Below, one piece after another: positions 53,063 to 60,834 of a stretch of DNA of 64,000 nt. The first letter of the stretch is position 1, and each line of letters starts with the position of its first letter. The DNA comes from JAGVPT01 sp963717445. Its GTDB lineage: Bacteria; Bacteroidota; Ignavibacteria; UBA10030; UBA8401. Under the pieces are notes generated by a model. It worked only from the letters and a program-made list of their open reading frames with translations, searched no databases and was not told the origin of the DNA. The translations under genes and the position numbers were made by a program. The DNA lies in the NCBI GenBank assembly GCA_963717445.1, contig OY970334.1:62001-126000 (forward strand). Reading direction: 5' to 3'.

Positions 53063-54625
53063 ATGGAATCATTTTTCAAGCGTAAGTTCTTCCTCTCGAT
53101 GTGTGCATTGACGTTGATCATTATTGGGATGTCATCCTACGCACACGCGGGGGATCAGCCTGACCCTTCAGGAACGAAAACGGGGACGATTGCCGATGTT
53201 CCGGCGGCCAAACCGGGCGAGCCGACGTTGCAGGAAATCGGTGACGCTGTCGGTCATAATCATGTTGCCATAAATTTTGTTTGGACGCTAGTGACAGGCT
53301 TCCTTGTTATGTTTATGCAGGCAGGATTTGCCCTGGTAGAAACCGGCTTGTGCAGGGCAAAGAATTCAGGCCACACTATGGCGATGAATTTTATGATCTA
53401 TCCGATGGGTATGCTCGGTTTTTATCTTTGCGGTTTTGCATTTATGTTCGGCGGAATGGGGGCAATCGGGACAATGGGGAATTATGCTGGGCTCAACAAT
53501 GAACTCACGCTAAATATACTCGGCAAGCCTTTCGGTCTTATAGGCTTGAAAGGGTTTATGCTGCAAGGAGCCGGGTATGATACCGCAGCATTCGCATTGT
53601 TTCTCTTTCAAATGGTCTTTATGGACACCACCGCAACAATCCCGACGGGCGCCGCTGCTGAACGTTGGAAATTCTCAGCTTTCATGATTTATGGATGTTT
53701 CATTGGGTCAGTAATGTACCCGGTGTTCGGGAATTGGGTATGGGGCGGCGGATGGCTTTCCCAACTTGGCGTGAATTTTGGGCTCGGACACGGGCACGTT
53801 GACTTTGCCGGTTCTACGGTAGTGCACATGCAAGGGGGTGTGATCGCACTTATTTTCTCTTGGTTGATCGGTCCGCGGTACGGAAAGTACAACAAAGACG
53901 GCAGCATCAATCCGATACAGCCGCACAGTATTCCACTAACTATGCTCGGCACGTTTATTCTGGCCTTTGGCTGGTTTGGGTTCAATCCAGGTTCGACGCT
54001 TGCCGGAACGGACTTACGAATTGCAGTAGTGGCAACCAATACCATGATTGCGAGCGCCACCGGCGCACTATTTTCAACTCTCTGGATGTGGTGGTTCCGC
54101 ACAAAGAAACCGGATCCGTCTATGATGTGTAATGGCATGCTTGCGGGCCTCGTAGCAATCACGGCGCCGTGCGCTTTTGTGAGTGCCGGTGGGGCGGCAA
54201 TCATCGGACTTGTCGCTGGAATTCTCGTTGTAGAATCTGTTTTCTTTCTCGACAAACATAAAATTGACGATTGCGTGGGTGCAATTTCTGTTCACGGCAC
54301 CTGTGGTGCATGGGGTTGTCTGTCCATAGGGTTGCTTGCCGACGGTACATATGGCGACGGATGGAACGGGGTCGCGGGCACGGTGACAGGTCTTTTTTAC
54401 GGCGGAGGCATGAGTCAATTTTGGGCTGAATCGATTGGCGTCATCACCTGCTTCGTTACCCTTTCAGTTCTCTCAATCATCGTTTTTAAGATAGCAGAAA
54501 AGATCGTCGGAAACCGTGTCTCGCAAGAAGTAGAAATTGAGGGCCTCGACATTCCTGAAATGGGTGTCCTTGGCTATAACGGCTTCGTGATGGACAAATT
54601 GGGTGAAACTTCGCACGCACGATAA
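53063..54625 (+). CDS. amtB: Ammonium transporter AmtB
   Basis: An ammonium channel protein of 520 residues with a cleavable signal peptide (ending SSYAHA) and an N-terminal extension before the eleven-helix core. Conserved regions are FMQAGFALVETGLCRAKNSG, the pore-His region VDFAGSTVVHMQGG (first twin His), and ISVHGTCGAWGCLSIGLL (second). The C-terminal tail EIEGLDIPEMGVLGYNGF is the part that interacts with PII in known systems. Preceded by glnK and followed by a small membrane protein and an NhaD-like antiporter. Confidence 0.95.
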   Translation: MESFFKRKFFLSMCALTLIIIGMSSYAHAGDQPDPSGTKTGTIADVPAAKPGEPTLQEIGDAVGHNHVAINFVWTLVTGFLVMFMQAGFALVETGLCRAKNSGHTMAMNFMIYPMGMLGFYLCGFAFMFGGMGAIGTMGNYAGLNNELTLNILGKPFGLIGLKGFMLQGAGYDTAAFALFLFQMVFMDTTATIPTGAAAERWKFSAFMIYGCFIGSVMYPVFGNWVWGGGWLSQLGVNFGLGHGHVDFAGSTVVHMQGGVIALIFSWLIGPRYGKYNKDGSINPIQPHSIPLTMLGTFILAFGWFGFNPGSTLAGTDLRIAVVATNTMIASATGALFSTLWMWWFRTKKPDPSMMCNGMLAGLVAITAPCAFVSAGGAAIIGLVAGILVVESVFFLDKHKIDDCVGAISVHGTCGAWGCLSIGLLADGTYGDGWNGVAGTVTGLFYGGGMSQFWAESIGVITCFVTLSVLSIIVFKIAEKIVGNRVSQEVEIEGLDIPEMGVLGYNGFVMDKLGETSHAR

Positions 54626-54642
54626 GTGCATTCCATAACCTG

Positions 54643-54675
54643 TGTGCTGCGTAGAATTTTTTTCTGCGCAGCACA
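54643..54675 (+). promoter_or_regulatory. Hairpin between amtB and the small membrane protein gene
   Basis: TGTGCTGCG (54643-54651) and CGCAGCACA (54667-54675) form a perfect nine-base stem; the loop holds an eight-T run. No T-run follows the stem, so it may stabilise or process the amtB mRNA rather than terminate it. Confidence 0.45.
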
Positions 54676-54694
54676 ATTATACGAAGGTAAAATA

Positions 54695-55033
54695 ATGATA
54701 ACTCAAATAATGAATGTCTTTCTCCCTATTGGCGGATTCGTTCTCGGCGCTGCCATCGGGCTGTCATTCGGCAAGATTCAGGACGCTGCACTTGCGCGCA
54801 ATAAAAAACTGCAGGAAAGCAAGAAGCTGGCCAGCGGGTGGGCAGTAATGCCGGGGTCAATGAGCCGAATTGCTTACTTACTCATTGTGCTTGCCCTTGT
54901 GCAGTTGACGTGTCCTCTATTCTTTGAGGGCAACACTGTCCAATGGATAGTTTCTGCGGGTGTGGTTCTTGGCTACGGATGGTCGTTGTATTCGCAATTT
55001 CGACGGCGCACCCCACAGATGTGGGGCCGATGA
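54695..55033 (+). CDS. Small two-helix membrane protein, paralogue 1
   Basis: A 112-residue protein with two hydrophobic regions: about 7-24 (PIGGFVLGAAIGLSFG) and a long pair at about 53-100. A basic segment (KKLQESKKLASGW) lies between. It aligns along its length with the protein at 56883 (shared blocks W-A-MPG, FE/FGxN, QWI[VI]SAGVVLGY and a Q-FR-R tail). No family is recognised. The stop overlaps the ATG of the NhaD-like antiporter (ATGA). Its place after amtB suggests a role in ion or ammonium homeostasis, perhaps as a small regulatory subunit of the transporter that follows. Confidence 0.75.
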   Translation: MITQIMNVFLPIGGFVLGAAIGLSFGKIQDAALARNKKLQESKKLASGWAVMPGSMSRIAYLLIVLALVQLTCPLFFEGNTVQWIVSAGVVLGYGWSLYSQFRRRTPQMWGR

Positions 55034-56427
55034 TGGTTCTGCCGTTTGTTCTCCTTCTTGCCTCGATCGCCATCGTCCCGTTTATTAATCGCCATTGGTG
55101 GGAGAAGAATTATCCATATGTATCGGTCGGTCTCGGGCTTATTCCTGTTACATATTATATTTTTGTTTTAGGGAACAGCACGAGGATTCTTCAGACTGGC
55201 ATGGAGTACGTGAGTTTTATTGTTTTGATCGGTTCCCTCTTTATAGTTGCAGGGGGAATCCACATCAGGATCAAGGGGAAGTCGACGCCGGCTACGAATG
55301 TTTTTTTCCTTGCTGTTGGGGCAGTGGTTGCGAATCTGCTTGGAACAACCGGCGCATCGATGATCATGATCCGCCCGTTTCTTAGAGTTAACGGGTATCG
55401 CTTGCGCGGATTTCACATTGTTTTTTTTATTTTCGTCATCAGCAACATAGGAGGAGCTCTCACGCCAATCGGTGACCCGCCTCTTTTTCTCGGTTATTTG
55501 AAAGGGGTTCCTTTTTTGTGGGTTCTGCAAAATGTGTGGTACATGTGGGTCATTGTCCTTGGCATAATCATGGCGGCATTTTTCGTGATGGATACCATCA
55601 GTTTCCGAAAGTTTGAAGCAGGCCCTAAACATGTTCCGTCATCGCAGCTTCATGAGGAAACGGAAGTTGGCGGCCTGCACAATATTTTTTTTCTTGCCGT
55701 GATTCTTATTGCGGTTTTTTTGGAAAATCCTCCATTCCTCCGGGAGACTTTGATGATTGCGGCTGCGGCTGGATCGTATTTCACAACCCGGAAGGAGATA
55801 CACATCAAGAACGATTTCAATTTTGCGCCCATCAAGGAGGTGGCGATTCTGTTCGTTGGAATATTTGCTACAATGGTTCCAGCGCTTGACTGGCTGGAGC
55901 TCAATGCAACCTCACTCGGAATTACCAAGCCTGAACATTTTTTCTGGGGGACAGGAGCTCTTTCAAGCGTACTGGATAATGCTCCGACGTATCTTAATTT
56001 TCTCAGCGCTTCAATCGGGCTTTTTGTCGATCATACAATTATTGCGCGAGTCCAACAACTGGTGGCCGGGCATAGCTCGACGTTGGCTGCGATTGGGCCA
56101 AACTATTCTAGAGAAATTCAAAAGACGTACGCAATGCTCACACAGTATCACCCAGAGGCTGTCGCCACCGGTGCCGTCCCTGTCGCAGATATTCAATTGT
56201 CATATATCATCGCTAACCAGAGTATTTATCTGAAGGCAATTTCAATTGCTGCCGTTTTCTTTGGGGCATGCACGTACATTGGCAATGGCCCAAATTTCAT
56301 GGTGAAATCTATTGCGGAACAGTCGGGGGTTGCTATGCCATCCTTTTTTGGCTACATCGTACGATTTACGATTCCTGTATTGCTCCCGACATACGGCCTT
56401 ATCTGGTTCTTGTTTTTTCGATCATAG
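55030..56427 (+). CDS. NhaD-like sodium:proton antiporter family protein
   Basis: A 465-residue polytopic protein with around twelve hydrophobic segments. The ion-transporter-superfamily signature is clear in NLLGTTGASMIMIRPFLR and SNIGGALTPIGDPPLFLGYL, the latter a hallmark of NhaD/ArsB/CitM-type carriers; a second half-repeat contains SVLDNAPTYLNFLSA. Substrate could be Na+/H+ or an organic anion; NhaD is the closest match that I can see. The start at 55030 overlaps the stop of the preceding gene, implying translational coupling to the small membrane protein. Confidence 0.85.
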   Translation: MMVLPFVLLLASIAIVPFINRHWWEKNYPYVSVGLGLIPVTYYIFVLGNSTRILQTGMEYVSFIVLIGSLFIVAGGIHIRIKGKSTPATNVFFLAVGAVVANLLGTTGASMIMIRPFLRVNGYRLRGFHIVFFIFVISNIGGALTPIGDPPLFLGYLKGVPFLWVLQNVWYMWVIVLGIIMAAFFVMDTISFRKFEAGPKHVPSSQLHEETEVGGLHNIFFLAVILIAVFLENPPFLRETLMIAAAAGSYFTTRKEIHIKNDFNFAPIKEVAILFVGIFATMVPALDWLELNATSLGITKPEHFFWGTGALSSVLDNAPTYLNFLSASIGLFVDHTIIARVQQLVAGHSSTLAAIGPNYSREIQKTYAMLTQYHPEAVATGAVPVADIQLSYIIANQSIYLKAISIAAVFFGACTYIGNGPNFMVKSIAEQSGVAMPSFFGYIVRFTIPVLLPTYGLIWFLFFRS

Positions 56428-56455
56428 AATCTTTAACGCTTCACCCAACACACCT

Positions 56456-56500
56456 AAACCCGCAGGTATTGATGTTTGATATTTGCGGGTTTATTTTTTC
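56456..56500 (+). terminator. Rho-independent terminator after the antiporter gene
   Basis: AAACCCGCA (56456-56464) pairs with TGCGGGTTT (56484-56492), followed by ATTTTTTCC. It ends the amtB-antiporter transcript. Between here and 56695 no gene is visible. Confidence 0.8.
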
Positions 56501-56695
56501 CAATGTTGTTTGTTCAACAGTTCGAACGCTTGAGATTGATGACCCGAACGGCCGGCTTTTATGCCGGCATTTTGTGATGCGCCGATAAAAAGGTCAGAAC
56601 CCCGATCCTTTGCGAAATTCCTGCACGCAGCCTTTTGAAACAAATAGGCCCGTCTCCATCTGCCGCATCGGCGCAAAACTATTTTCAAAAACAAC

Positions 56696-56724
56696 TTGAC
56701 AATTTCTCAATAGTACCTTATCTT
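56696..56724 (+). promoter_or_regulatory. Sigma70-type promoter of the second small membrane protein gene
   Basis: TTGACA at 56696-56701, a 17-base spacer, then TATCTT at 56719-56724. Spacing and boxes are near the E. coli consensus. The start codon is about 150 bases further on, leaving room for the structured leader. Confidence 0.7.
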
Positions 56725-56789
56725 AGTAAAGAAATACATAAAAATTATTAATAAAAATAAAGCTGTAATCGTTTTTACATAACATAGTT

Positions 56790-56856
56790 CTGTCGGCAAA
56801 AACACTCGAAGCGAAAAGAAATCGCTTCATTCGCAGTCGTTCGACTGCCGGCACAG
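56790..56856 (+). promoter_or_regulatory. Structured leader with alternative pairings
   Basis: CTGT-CGGCA (56790-56798) can pair with TGCCG-GC-ACAG (56846-56856), closing a junction. GAAGCGA/TCGCTTC (56808-56828) forms a perfect hairpin within it. A second hairpin GCAGTCG/CGACTGC (56833-56848) competes for TGC at 56846-56848. Two mutually exclusive folds are the usual look of a conditional leader, but this is inference from pairing alone. Confidence 0.45.
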
Positions 56857-56882
56857 CAAAGAAAGAAGAGTATGATACGGTG

Positions 56883-57209
56883 ATGACGGCGCAAATGTTT
56901 ATTCTGCCTGCCGGGGAATTTATTTTTGGGATCTTATTAGGAGGGGCATTCGGTGTAATGCACGATACGACTCTTGCTATGAATAAAATTTTTGCTCGGA
57001 TCGATCAATTAGCAAGCGACTGGGCGGCAATGCCCGGTCCACTGGCGCGCAGCACTTTTCTTTTGGTGATGCTCACGCAATTTCAGGTAACGTTTACGCT
57101 TTTGTTTGGGGACAACGGCTTCCAATGGATAATTTCTGCAGGGGTTGTGTTAGGGTATGCACTGACGTTATTGCAGGAGTTTCGCCAAAGGAGTCGGTAT
57201 CGCCCTTGA
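56883..57209 (+). CDS. Small two-helix membrane protein, paralogue 2
   Basis: A 108-residue protein with hydrophobic regions at about 4-24 and 52-95. It is homologous to the protein at 54695: shared positions include FxxGxxxG, W-AMPG, FQWIISAGVVLGYAL and a terminal Arg-rich tail. It has its own promoter and leader and precedes the Lrp/AsnC gene. A GTG start one codon earlier is possible. Two copies flanking the NhaD-like antiporter in a nitrogen island suggest a functional link that has not been characterised to my knowledge. Confidence 0.72.
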   Translation: MTAQMFILPAGEFIFGILLGGAFGVMHDTTLAMNKIFARIDQLASDWAAMPGPLARSTFLLVMLTQFQVTFTLLFGDNGFQWIISAGVVLGYALTLLQEFRQRSRYRP

Positions 57210-57267
57210 TGATGGTTCGATGTCCTTCATTCAACTCTCCAGATTGTGTGGAAAAACGAGAAACCTC

Positions 57268-57296
57268 TTGACATAAAGCGCGCCATTCCTTATATT
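57268..57296 (+). promoter_or_regulatory. Sigma70-type promoter of the lrp-glnA operon
   Basis: TTGACA at 57268-57273, a 17-base spacer, and TATATT at 57291-57296, both boxes at or near consensus. The regulator start codon is 77 bases after the -10. Confidence 0.75.
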
Positions 57297-57372
57297 CGTA
57301 AAGTATTTTTTGAAAAAAGTTAAATAAGTAAACAAAACTTGGGTATTCAACGAAATATACGGAATTTGACGC

Positions 57373-57840
57373 ATGGTCTTAGACGACATTGATATTACAA
57401 TTCTCGAAATTCTCCAGAAAGAGGGGCGTACCAGGCGAAACGAGCTGGCAGAACTTGTAGGGCTTTCGCTGCCAGCCGCGAGCGAACGTCTGCGCAAACT
57501 CGAAGAAGCCGGTATCATCACAGGCTATCATGCAAAGCTCGACCATAAATTGTTGGGAAAGGATATCACGGCGTTCGTCCTGGTAACGATGGATTCATCA
57601 AAACATTTTTCGGCGTTTGTAGAACATGTGAATGCGAGCGACGATATTTTGGAATGCCACGGGATAACCGGTGAAGGAACCCACTTGCTCAAAGTGAGGG
57701 TTGAGAATACCGAAAGCCTGGAAAAACTTTTGGCAAAAGTCCAATCATGGCTCGGCGTTACGAAGACGGCCACGAGTATGGTGCTCTCTACTTCTAAAGA
57801 AACAACGACGATCAAGGTACACAAAACAAAAACGACCTAA
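57373..57840 (+). CDS. Lrp/AsnC family transcriptional regulator
   Basis: A 155-residue leucine-responsive-type regulator. The N-terminal winged helix reads DIDITILEILQKEGRTRRNE then LAELVGLSLPAASERLRKLE and GIITGYHAKLD. The C-terminal effector (RAM) domain begins near ITAFVLVTMDSS, with the ligand loop ECHGITGEGTHLLKV. Such proteins bind amino acids and control nitrogen or amino-acid genes. It is 39 bp ahead of glnA2, so it probably regulates its own operon; glutamine is a plausible effector. A Thr/Lys-rich tail ends the protein. Confidence 0.92.
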   Translation: MVLDDIDITILEILQKEGRTRRNELAELVGLSLPAASERLRKLEEAGIITGYHAKLDHKLLGKDITAFVLVTMDSSKHFSAFVEHVNASDDILECHGITGEGTHLLKVRVENTESLEKLLAKVQSWLGVTKTATSMVLSTSKETTTIKVHKTKTT

Positions 57841-57879
57841 TCACAATATTTCATTTCATTAATAATCAAGAGGAACGCT

Positions 57880-59313
57880 ATGGCTAAAAAAGAAGGTAGT
57901 ACCGCTGTTGACAATGTTTTCAAAGTAGTCAAAGATAACGGGGTGAAGATGGTCGACTTTAAGTTTATAGATTTTCCCGGCCAGTGGCAGCACTTCACCG
58001 TTCCAGTCCATGAACTTTCGGAAGAGACGTTCGAAAGCGGATTAGGTTTTGATGGATCAAGTATCCGGGGATGGAAATCGATCCATGAAAGCGATATGTT
58101 GATTGTTCCGGATGCCGCCACTGTAATCATCGACCCATTTTGCGATATTCCAACATTGAGCCTTGTATGCAACGTCTTCGACCCATTGACGAAGCAGAAA
58201 TATGACCGGGACCCGCGGAATATTGCTCAGAAAGCCGATGCGTACCTGAAACAAACCGGAATTGCCGATACCGCCTACTTTGGTCCGGAAGCTGAATTTT
58301 TTATCCTCGACAACGTTCGCTACGACTCGAATGAGTATTCCAGTTATTACTTTCTCGATTCGTCAGAAGGAAAGTGGAATTCCGGCCGCGCGGAAAACCC
58401 GAACCTTGGATACAAGATACGGCATAAGGAAGGATACTTCCCGGTTCCTCCTGCGGATTCCATTATGAACCTCAGGAACGAAATGACCCAGAACTTGATC
58501 GGCGCTGGTCTCTACGTCGAAGCGCAGCACCACGAAGTTGCCACCGCTGGCCAGTCCGAAATCGACTTGAGGTACGCTCCTCTCGTCAGTGCTGCTGACG
58601 GACTTTTGCTTTTCAAATACATCATTAAGAACACTGCCAAGAAGCACAACAAGACGGTAACCTACATGCCGAAGCCGATTTTCGGCGACAACGGATCCGG
58701 AATGCACGTTCACCAGAGCTTATGGAAAAATGGAAAGCCGCTTTTCTTCGGAAATGGGTATGCAAACCTCAGCGATATGGCTATTCATTACATCGCCGGA
58801 TTGCTGAAGCATGCACCTGCGCTTTGCGCATTGACAAACCCGACAACGAATTCTTACAAGCGGCTTGTTCCCGGTTTTGAAGCACCTGTGAATCTTGCGT
58901 ACTCGCAACGCAACAGAAGCGCGTCCGTTCGAATTCCCGTGTATTCACAAAGCCCAAAAGCAAAGCGTGTTGAATTTCGGACACCGGATGCATCCTGCAA
59001 CCCTTATCTCGCTTTTTCAGCAATGATGATGGCAGGGCTAGACGGAATTCTGAATAAGCTTGATCCGGGCGATCCTCTCGACAAAGATATTTATGATCTG
59101 AGTCCTGAGGAATTGAAAAACATACCATCGGCTCCCGGTTCGCTTGAAGATGCACTCAGTGCTCTTGAGCGCGACCACGACTTTTTGCTCAAGGGAGATG
59201 TTTTCACCGAAGACGTGATCGATGCCTGGATTGATTACAAGATGACAAAAGAAGTAAAGCCAATGGCACTTCGTCCGCACCCGTACGAGTTCCATCTTTA
59301 TTATGATATCTAA
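57880..59313 (+). CDS. glnA: Glutamine synthetase type I (GSI-beta-like)
   Basis: The second glutamine synthetase, 477 residues, longer than the one at 50791. Catalytic-site motifs are GFDGSSIRGWKSIHESDM, FGPEAEFFILD, QHHEVATAGQSEIDLRY, NGSGMHVHQSLWKNG, PGFEAPVNLAYSQRNRS and VEFRTPDASCNPYLAF. Near residue 400 DIYDLSPEELK matches the adenylylation loop (NLYDLPPEE) of proteobacterial GSI-beta, with the modifiable Tyr present. The C-terminus RPHPYEFHLYYDI is also of that type. No adenylyltransferase gene (glnE) is in the window. A terminator follows. Confidence 0.95.
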   Translation: MAKKEGSTAVDNVFKVVKDNGVKMVDFKFIDFPGQWQHFTVPVHELSEETFESGLGFDGSSIRGWKSIHESDMLIVPDAATVIIDPFCDIPTLSLVCNVFDPLTKQKYDRDPRNIAQKADAYLKQTGIADTAYFGPEAEFFILDNVRYDSNEYSSYYFLDSSEGKWNSGRAENPNLGYKIRHKEGYFPVPPADSIMNLRNEMTQNLIGAGLYVEAQHHEVATAGQSEIDLRYAPLVSAADGLLLFKYIIKNTAKKHNKTVTYMPKPIFGDNGSGMHVHQSLWKNGKPLFFGNGYANLSDMAIHYIAGLLKHAPALCALTNPTTNSYKRLVPGFEAPVNLAYSQRNRSASVRIPVYSQSPKAKRVEFRTPDASCNPYLAFSAMMMAGLDGILNKLDPGDPLDKDIYDLSPEELKNIPSAPGSLEDALSALERDHDFLLKGDVFTEDVIDAWIDYKMTKEVKPMALRPHPYEFHLYYDI

Positions 59314-59341
59314 TCTCTGATTGTCAGTGCAGTTCACAAAC

Positions 59342-59377
59342 CCTGCGGTCAGGTAATAACGGCCGCAGGTTTTTTTT
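59342..59377 (+). terminator. Rho-independent terminator after glnA2
   Basis: CCTGCGG (59342-59348) pairs with CCGCAGG (59363-59369), followed by eight T. It marks the end of the nitrogen island. Confidence 0.88.
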
Positions 59378-59451
59378 GCCTTTCGATTGCATTTCGGGCT
59401 CATTTTTTCTATTTTCATACACCATCGAATGTCAAACTTATTTCGAGCTGT

Positions 59452-60231
59452 ATGAGTTTTTCCCGCCTCTCGTATTTTGTAGAACAACGAATTTGCCGCA
59501 TCTCCCTTTGCCGCCCCGAAAAACGAAACGCCCTTGACGATCTCCTCGTTAACGAATTGACCCGCGCGTTCATCGACGCATCGAAAGACAGCGAAGTGAA
59601 AGTCATTGTTCTTACGGGCAATGGAAAGGCCTTTTGCGCGGGCGCCGATTTAGACTATCTTCAGAAGCTCTCCTCGTACGATTTCAACCAAAATCTGGAA
59701 GACTCGAAAAACCTCGCGCGTCTGTTCCACCTTATCTATACCATGCGCAAACCGGTAATCGCAAAAGTGAATGGCGCGGCGATTGCAGGCGGATGCGGCC
59801 TGGCAACCGCGTGCGACATCGTTGTGGCCTCAGAAGAATCGACCTTCGGATATACGGAAGTCTCAATCGGGTTTATCCCCGCGATTGTGTTGACTTTTTT
59901 GGTGCGGCGAATCGGAGAGGGGAGGGCACGTGAGCTTGCATTGACCGGAAAAATTATCGATGCGAAGGAGGCGCATGCTCTTGGCATCGTCAACGAGATT
60001 GTGCCGCTCGCCGGCCTCGACGCCAGGGTGCAGGAGCTTGCCGATTCGCTCTGCATGAACGGAAGTGCGTCGTCAATGGGTTTGATTAAAGAAATGTTTT
60101 CGAAAATGGACGGCTTGAATTTCTCCGACCTGCTCGACTATGCTTCGAACATGAATGCAGCAATGAGAATGTCCGACGACTGCAAAAAAGGGATAGCCTC
60201 ATTTCTAAAAAAAGAAAAACTTAAGTGGTGA
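59452..60231 (+). CDS. Enoyl-CoA hydratase/isomerase family protein
   Basis: A 259-residue crotonase-fold protein. The substrate-binding and oxyanion-hole blocks are RPEKRNALDDLLVNELTRAF, LTGNGKAFCAGADLDYLQKL, and VNGAAIAGGCGLATACDIVV. The position equivalent to the first catalytic Glu lies in the GGCGLA helix region, and FGYTEVSIGFIPAIV holds the second. Members act in fatty-acid or amino-acid degradation, often on methylglutaconyl- or crotonyl-type CoA; the exact substrate is not readable. It starts right after the glnA2 terminator and is followed by apt. Confidence 0.87.
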   Translation: MSFSRLSYFVEQRICRISLCRPEKRNALDDLLVNELTRAFIDASKDSEVKVIVLTGNGKAFCAGADLDYLQKLSSYDFNQNLEDSKNLARLFHLIYTMRKPVIAKVNGAAIAGGCGLATACDIVVASEESTFGYTEVSIGFIPAIVLTFLVRRIGEGRARELALTGKIIDAKEAHALGIVNEIVPLAGLDARVQELADSLCMNGSASSMGLIKEMFSKMDGLNFSDLLDYASNMNAAMRMSDDCKKGIASFLKKEKLKW

Positions 60232-60236
60232 CGACC

Positions 60237-60770
60237 ATGGAGAACTCTAACGATTTGATTTCTACGATTCGAAACGTCCCCGATTTTCCAAAGAAGGGAA
60301 TTATTTTTCGCGACATCACAACGCTTTTGAAGGACAAGGATGCATACCGGCACTATATCGACGCTTTATACGAACGGTACAAAAACCATCGCGTCGACAA
60401 AGTTGCTGGGATCGAGGCGCGAGGCTTCATTGCGGGGGGAGCATTGGCGTACCGCCTCGGCGCCGGATTCGTACCTGTTCGAAAGCCTGGAAAACTCCCG
60501 GCGGAAAAAATCCGGCAGGAATACCAACTCGAATACGGAACCGATGCAGTCGAAATCCATCGGGATGCGATCGCGAAGGGAGAACGCGTTCTTCTTCACG
60601 ACGATTTGCTGGCTACCGGCGGAACCATTCAGGCAGCATGCAAATTGGTCGAACAACTCGGGGGAAAAATTATCGGCCTTTCGTTCCTCGTAGAGCTGAC
60701 ATTCCTGCATCCGCGAGAGCGCCTTTCACAATATGATATTTTTAGCCTTGTCTCTTATGAAAGCGAGTAA
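60237..60770 (+). CDS. apt: Adenine phosphoribosyltransferase
   Basis: Salvages adenine with PRPP to AMP. From the ATG at 60237 the protein has 177 residues. Conserved segments are VPDFPKKGIIFRDITTLL, GIEARGFIAGGALAYRLG, FVPVRKPGKLPAE, and the PRPP-binding LLHDDLLATGGTI. A GTG frame extension to 60225 would overlap the preceding gene. Length and motifs are those of the standard bacterial enzyme. Confidence 0.95.
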   Translation: MENSNDLISTIRNVPDFPKKGIIFRDITTLLKDKDAYRHYIDALYERYKNHRVDKVAGIEARGFIAGGALAYRLGAGFVPVRKPGKLPAEKIRQEYQLEYGTDAVEIHRDAIAKGERVLLHDDLLATGGTIQAACKLVEQLGGKIIGLSFLVELTFLHPRERLSQYDIFSLVSYESE

Positions 60771-60834
60771 ACATCGCATCATAAAGAGAATTTTATTATG
60801 ATTCCCTTAGTGTTCTTCGTGGATAGACATTACT

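Noticed and set aside
45100..57300. Sigma54 (-24/-12) promoters expected for nitrogen genes
   Set aside because: No GG-N10-GC pattern of convincing quality was seen ahead of the PII, amtB or glnA genes; TTGACA/TATATT-type promoters are present instead.
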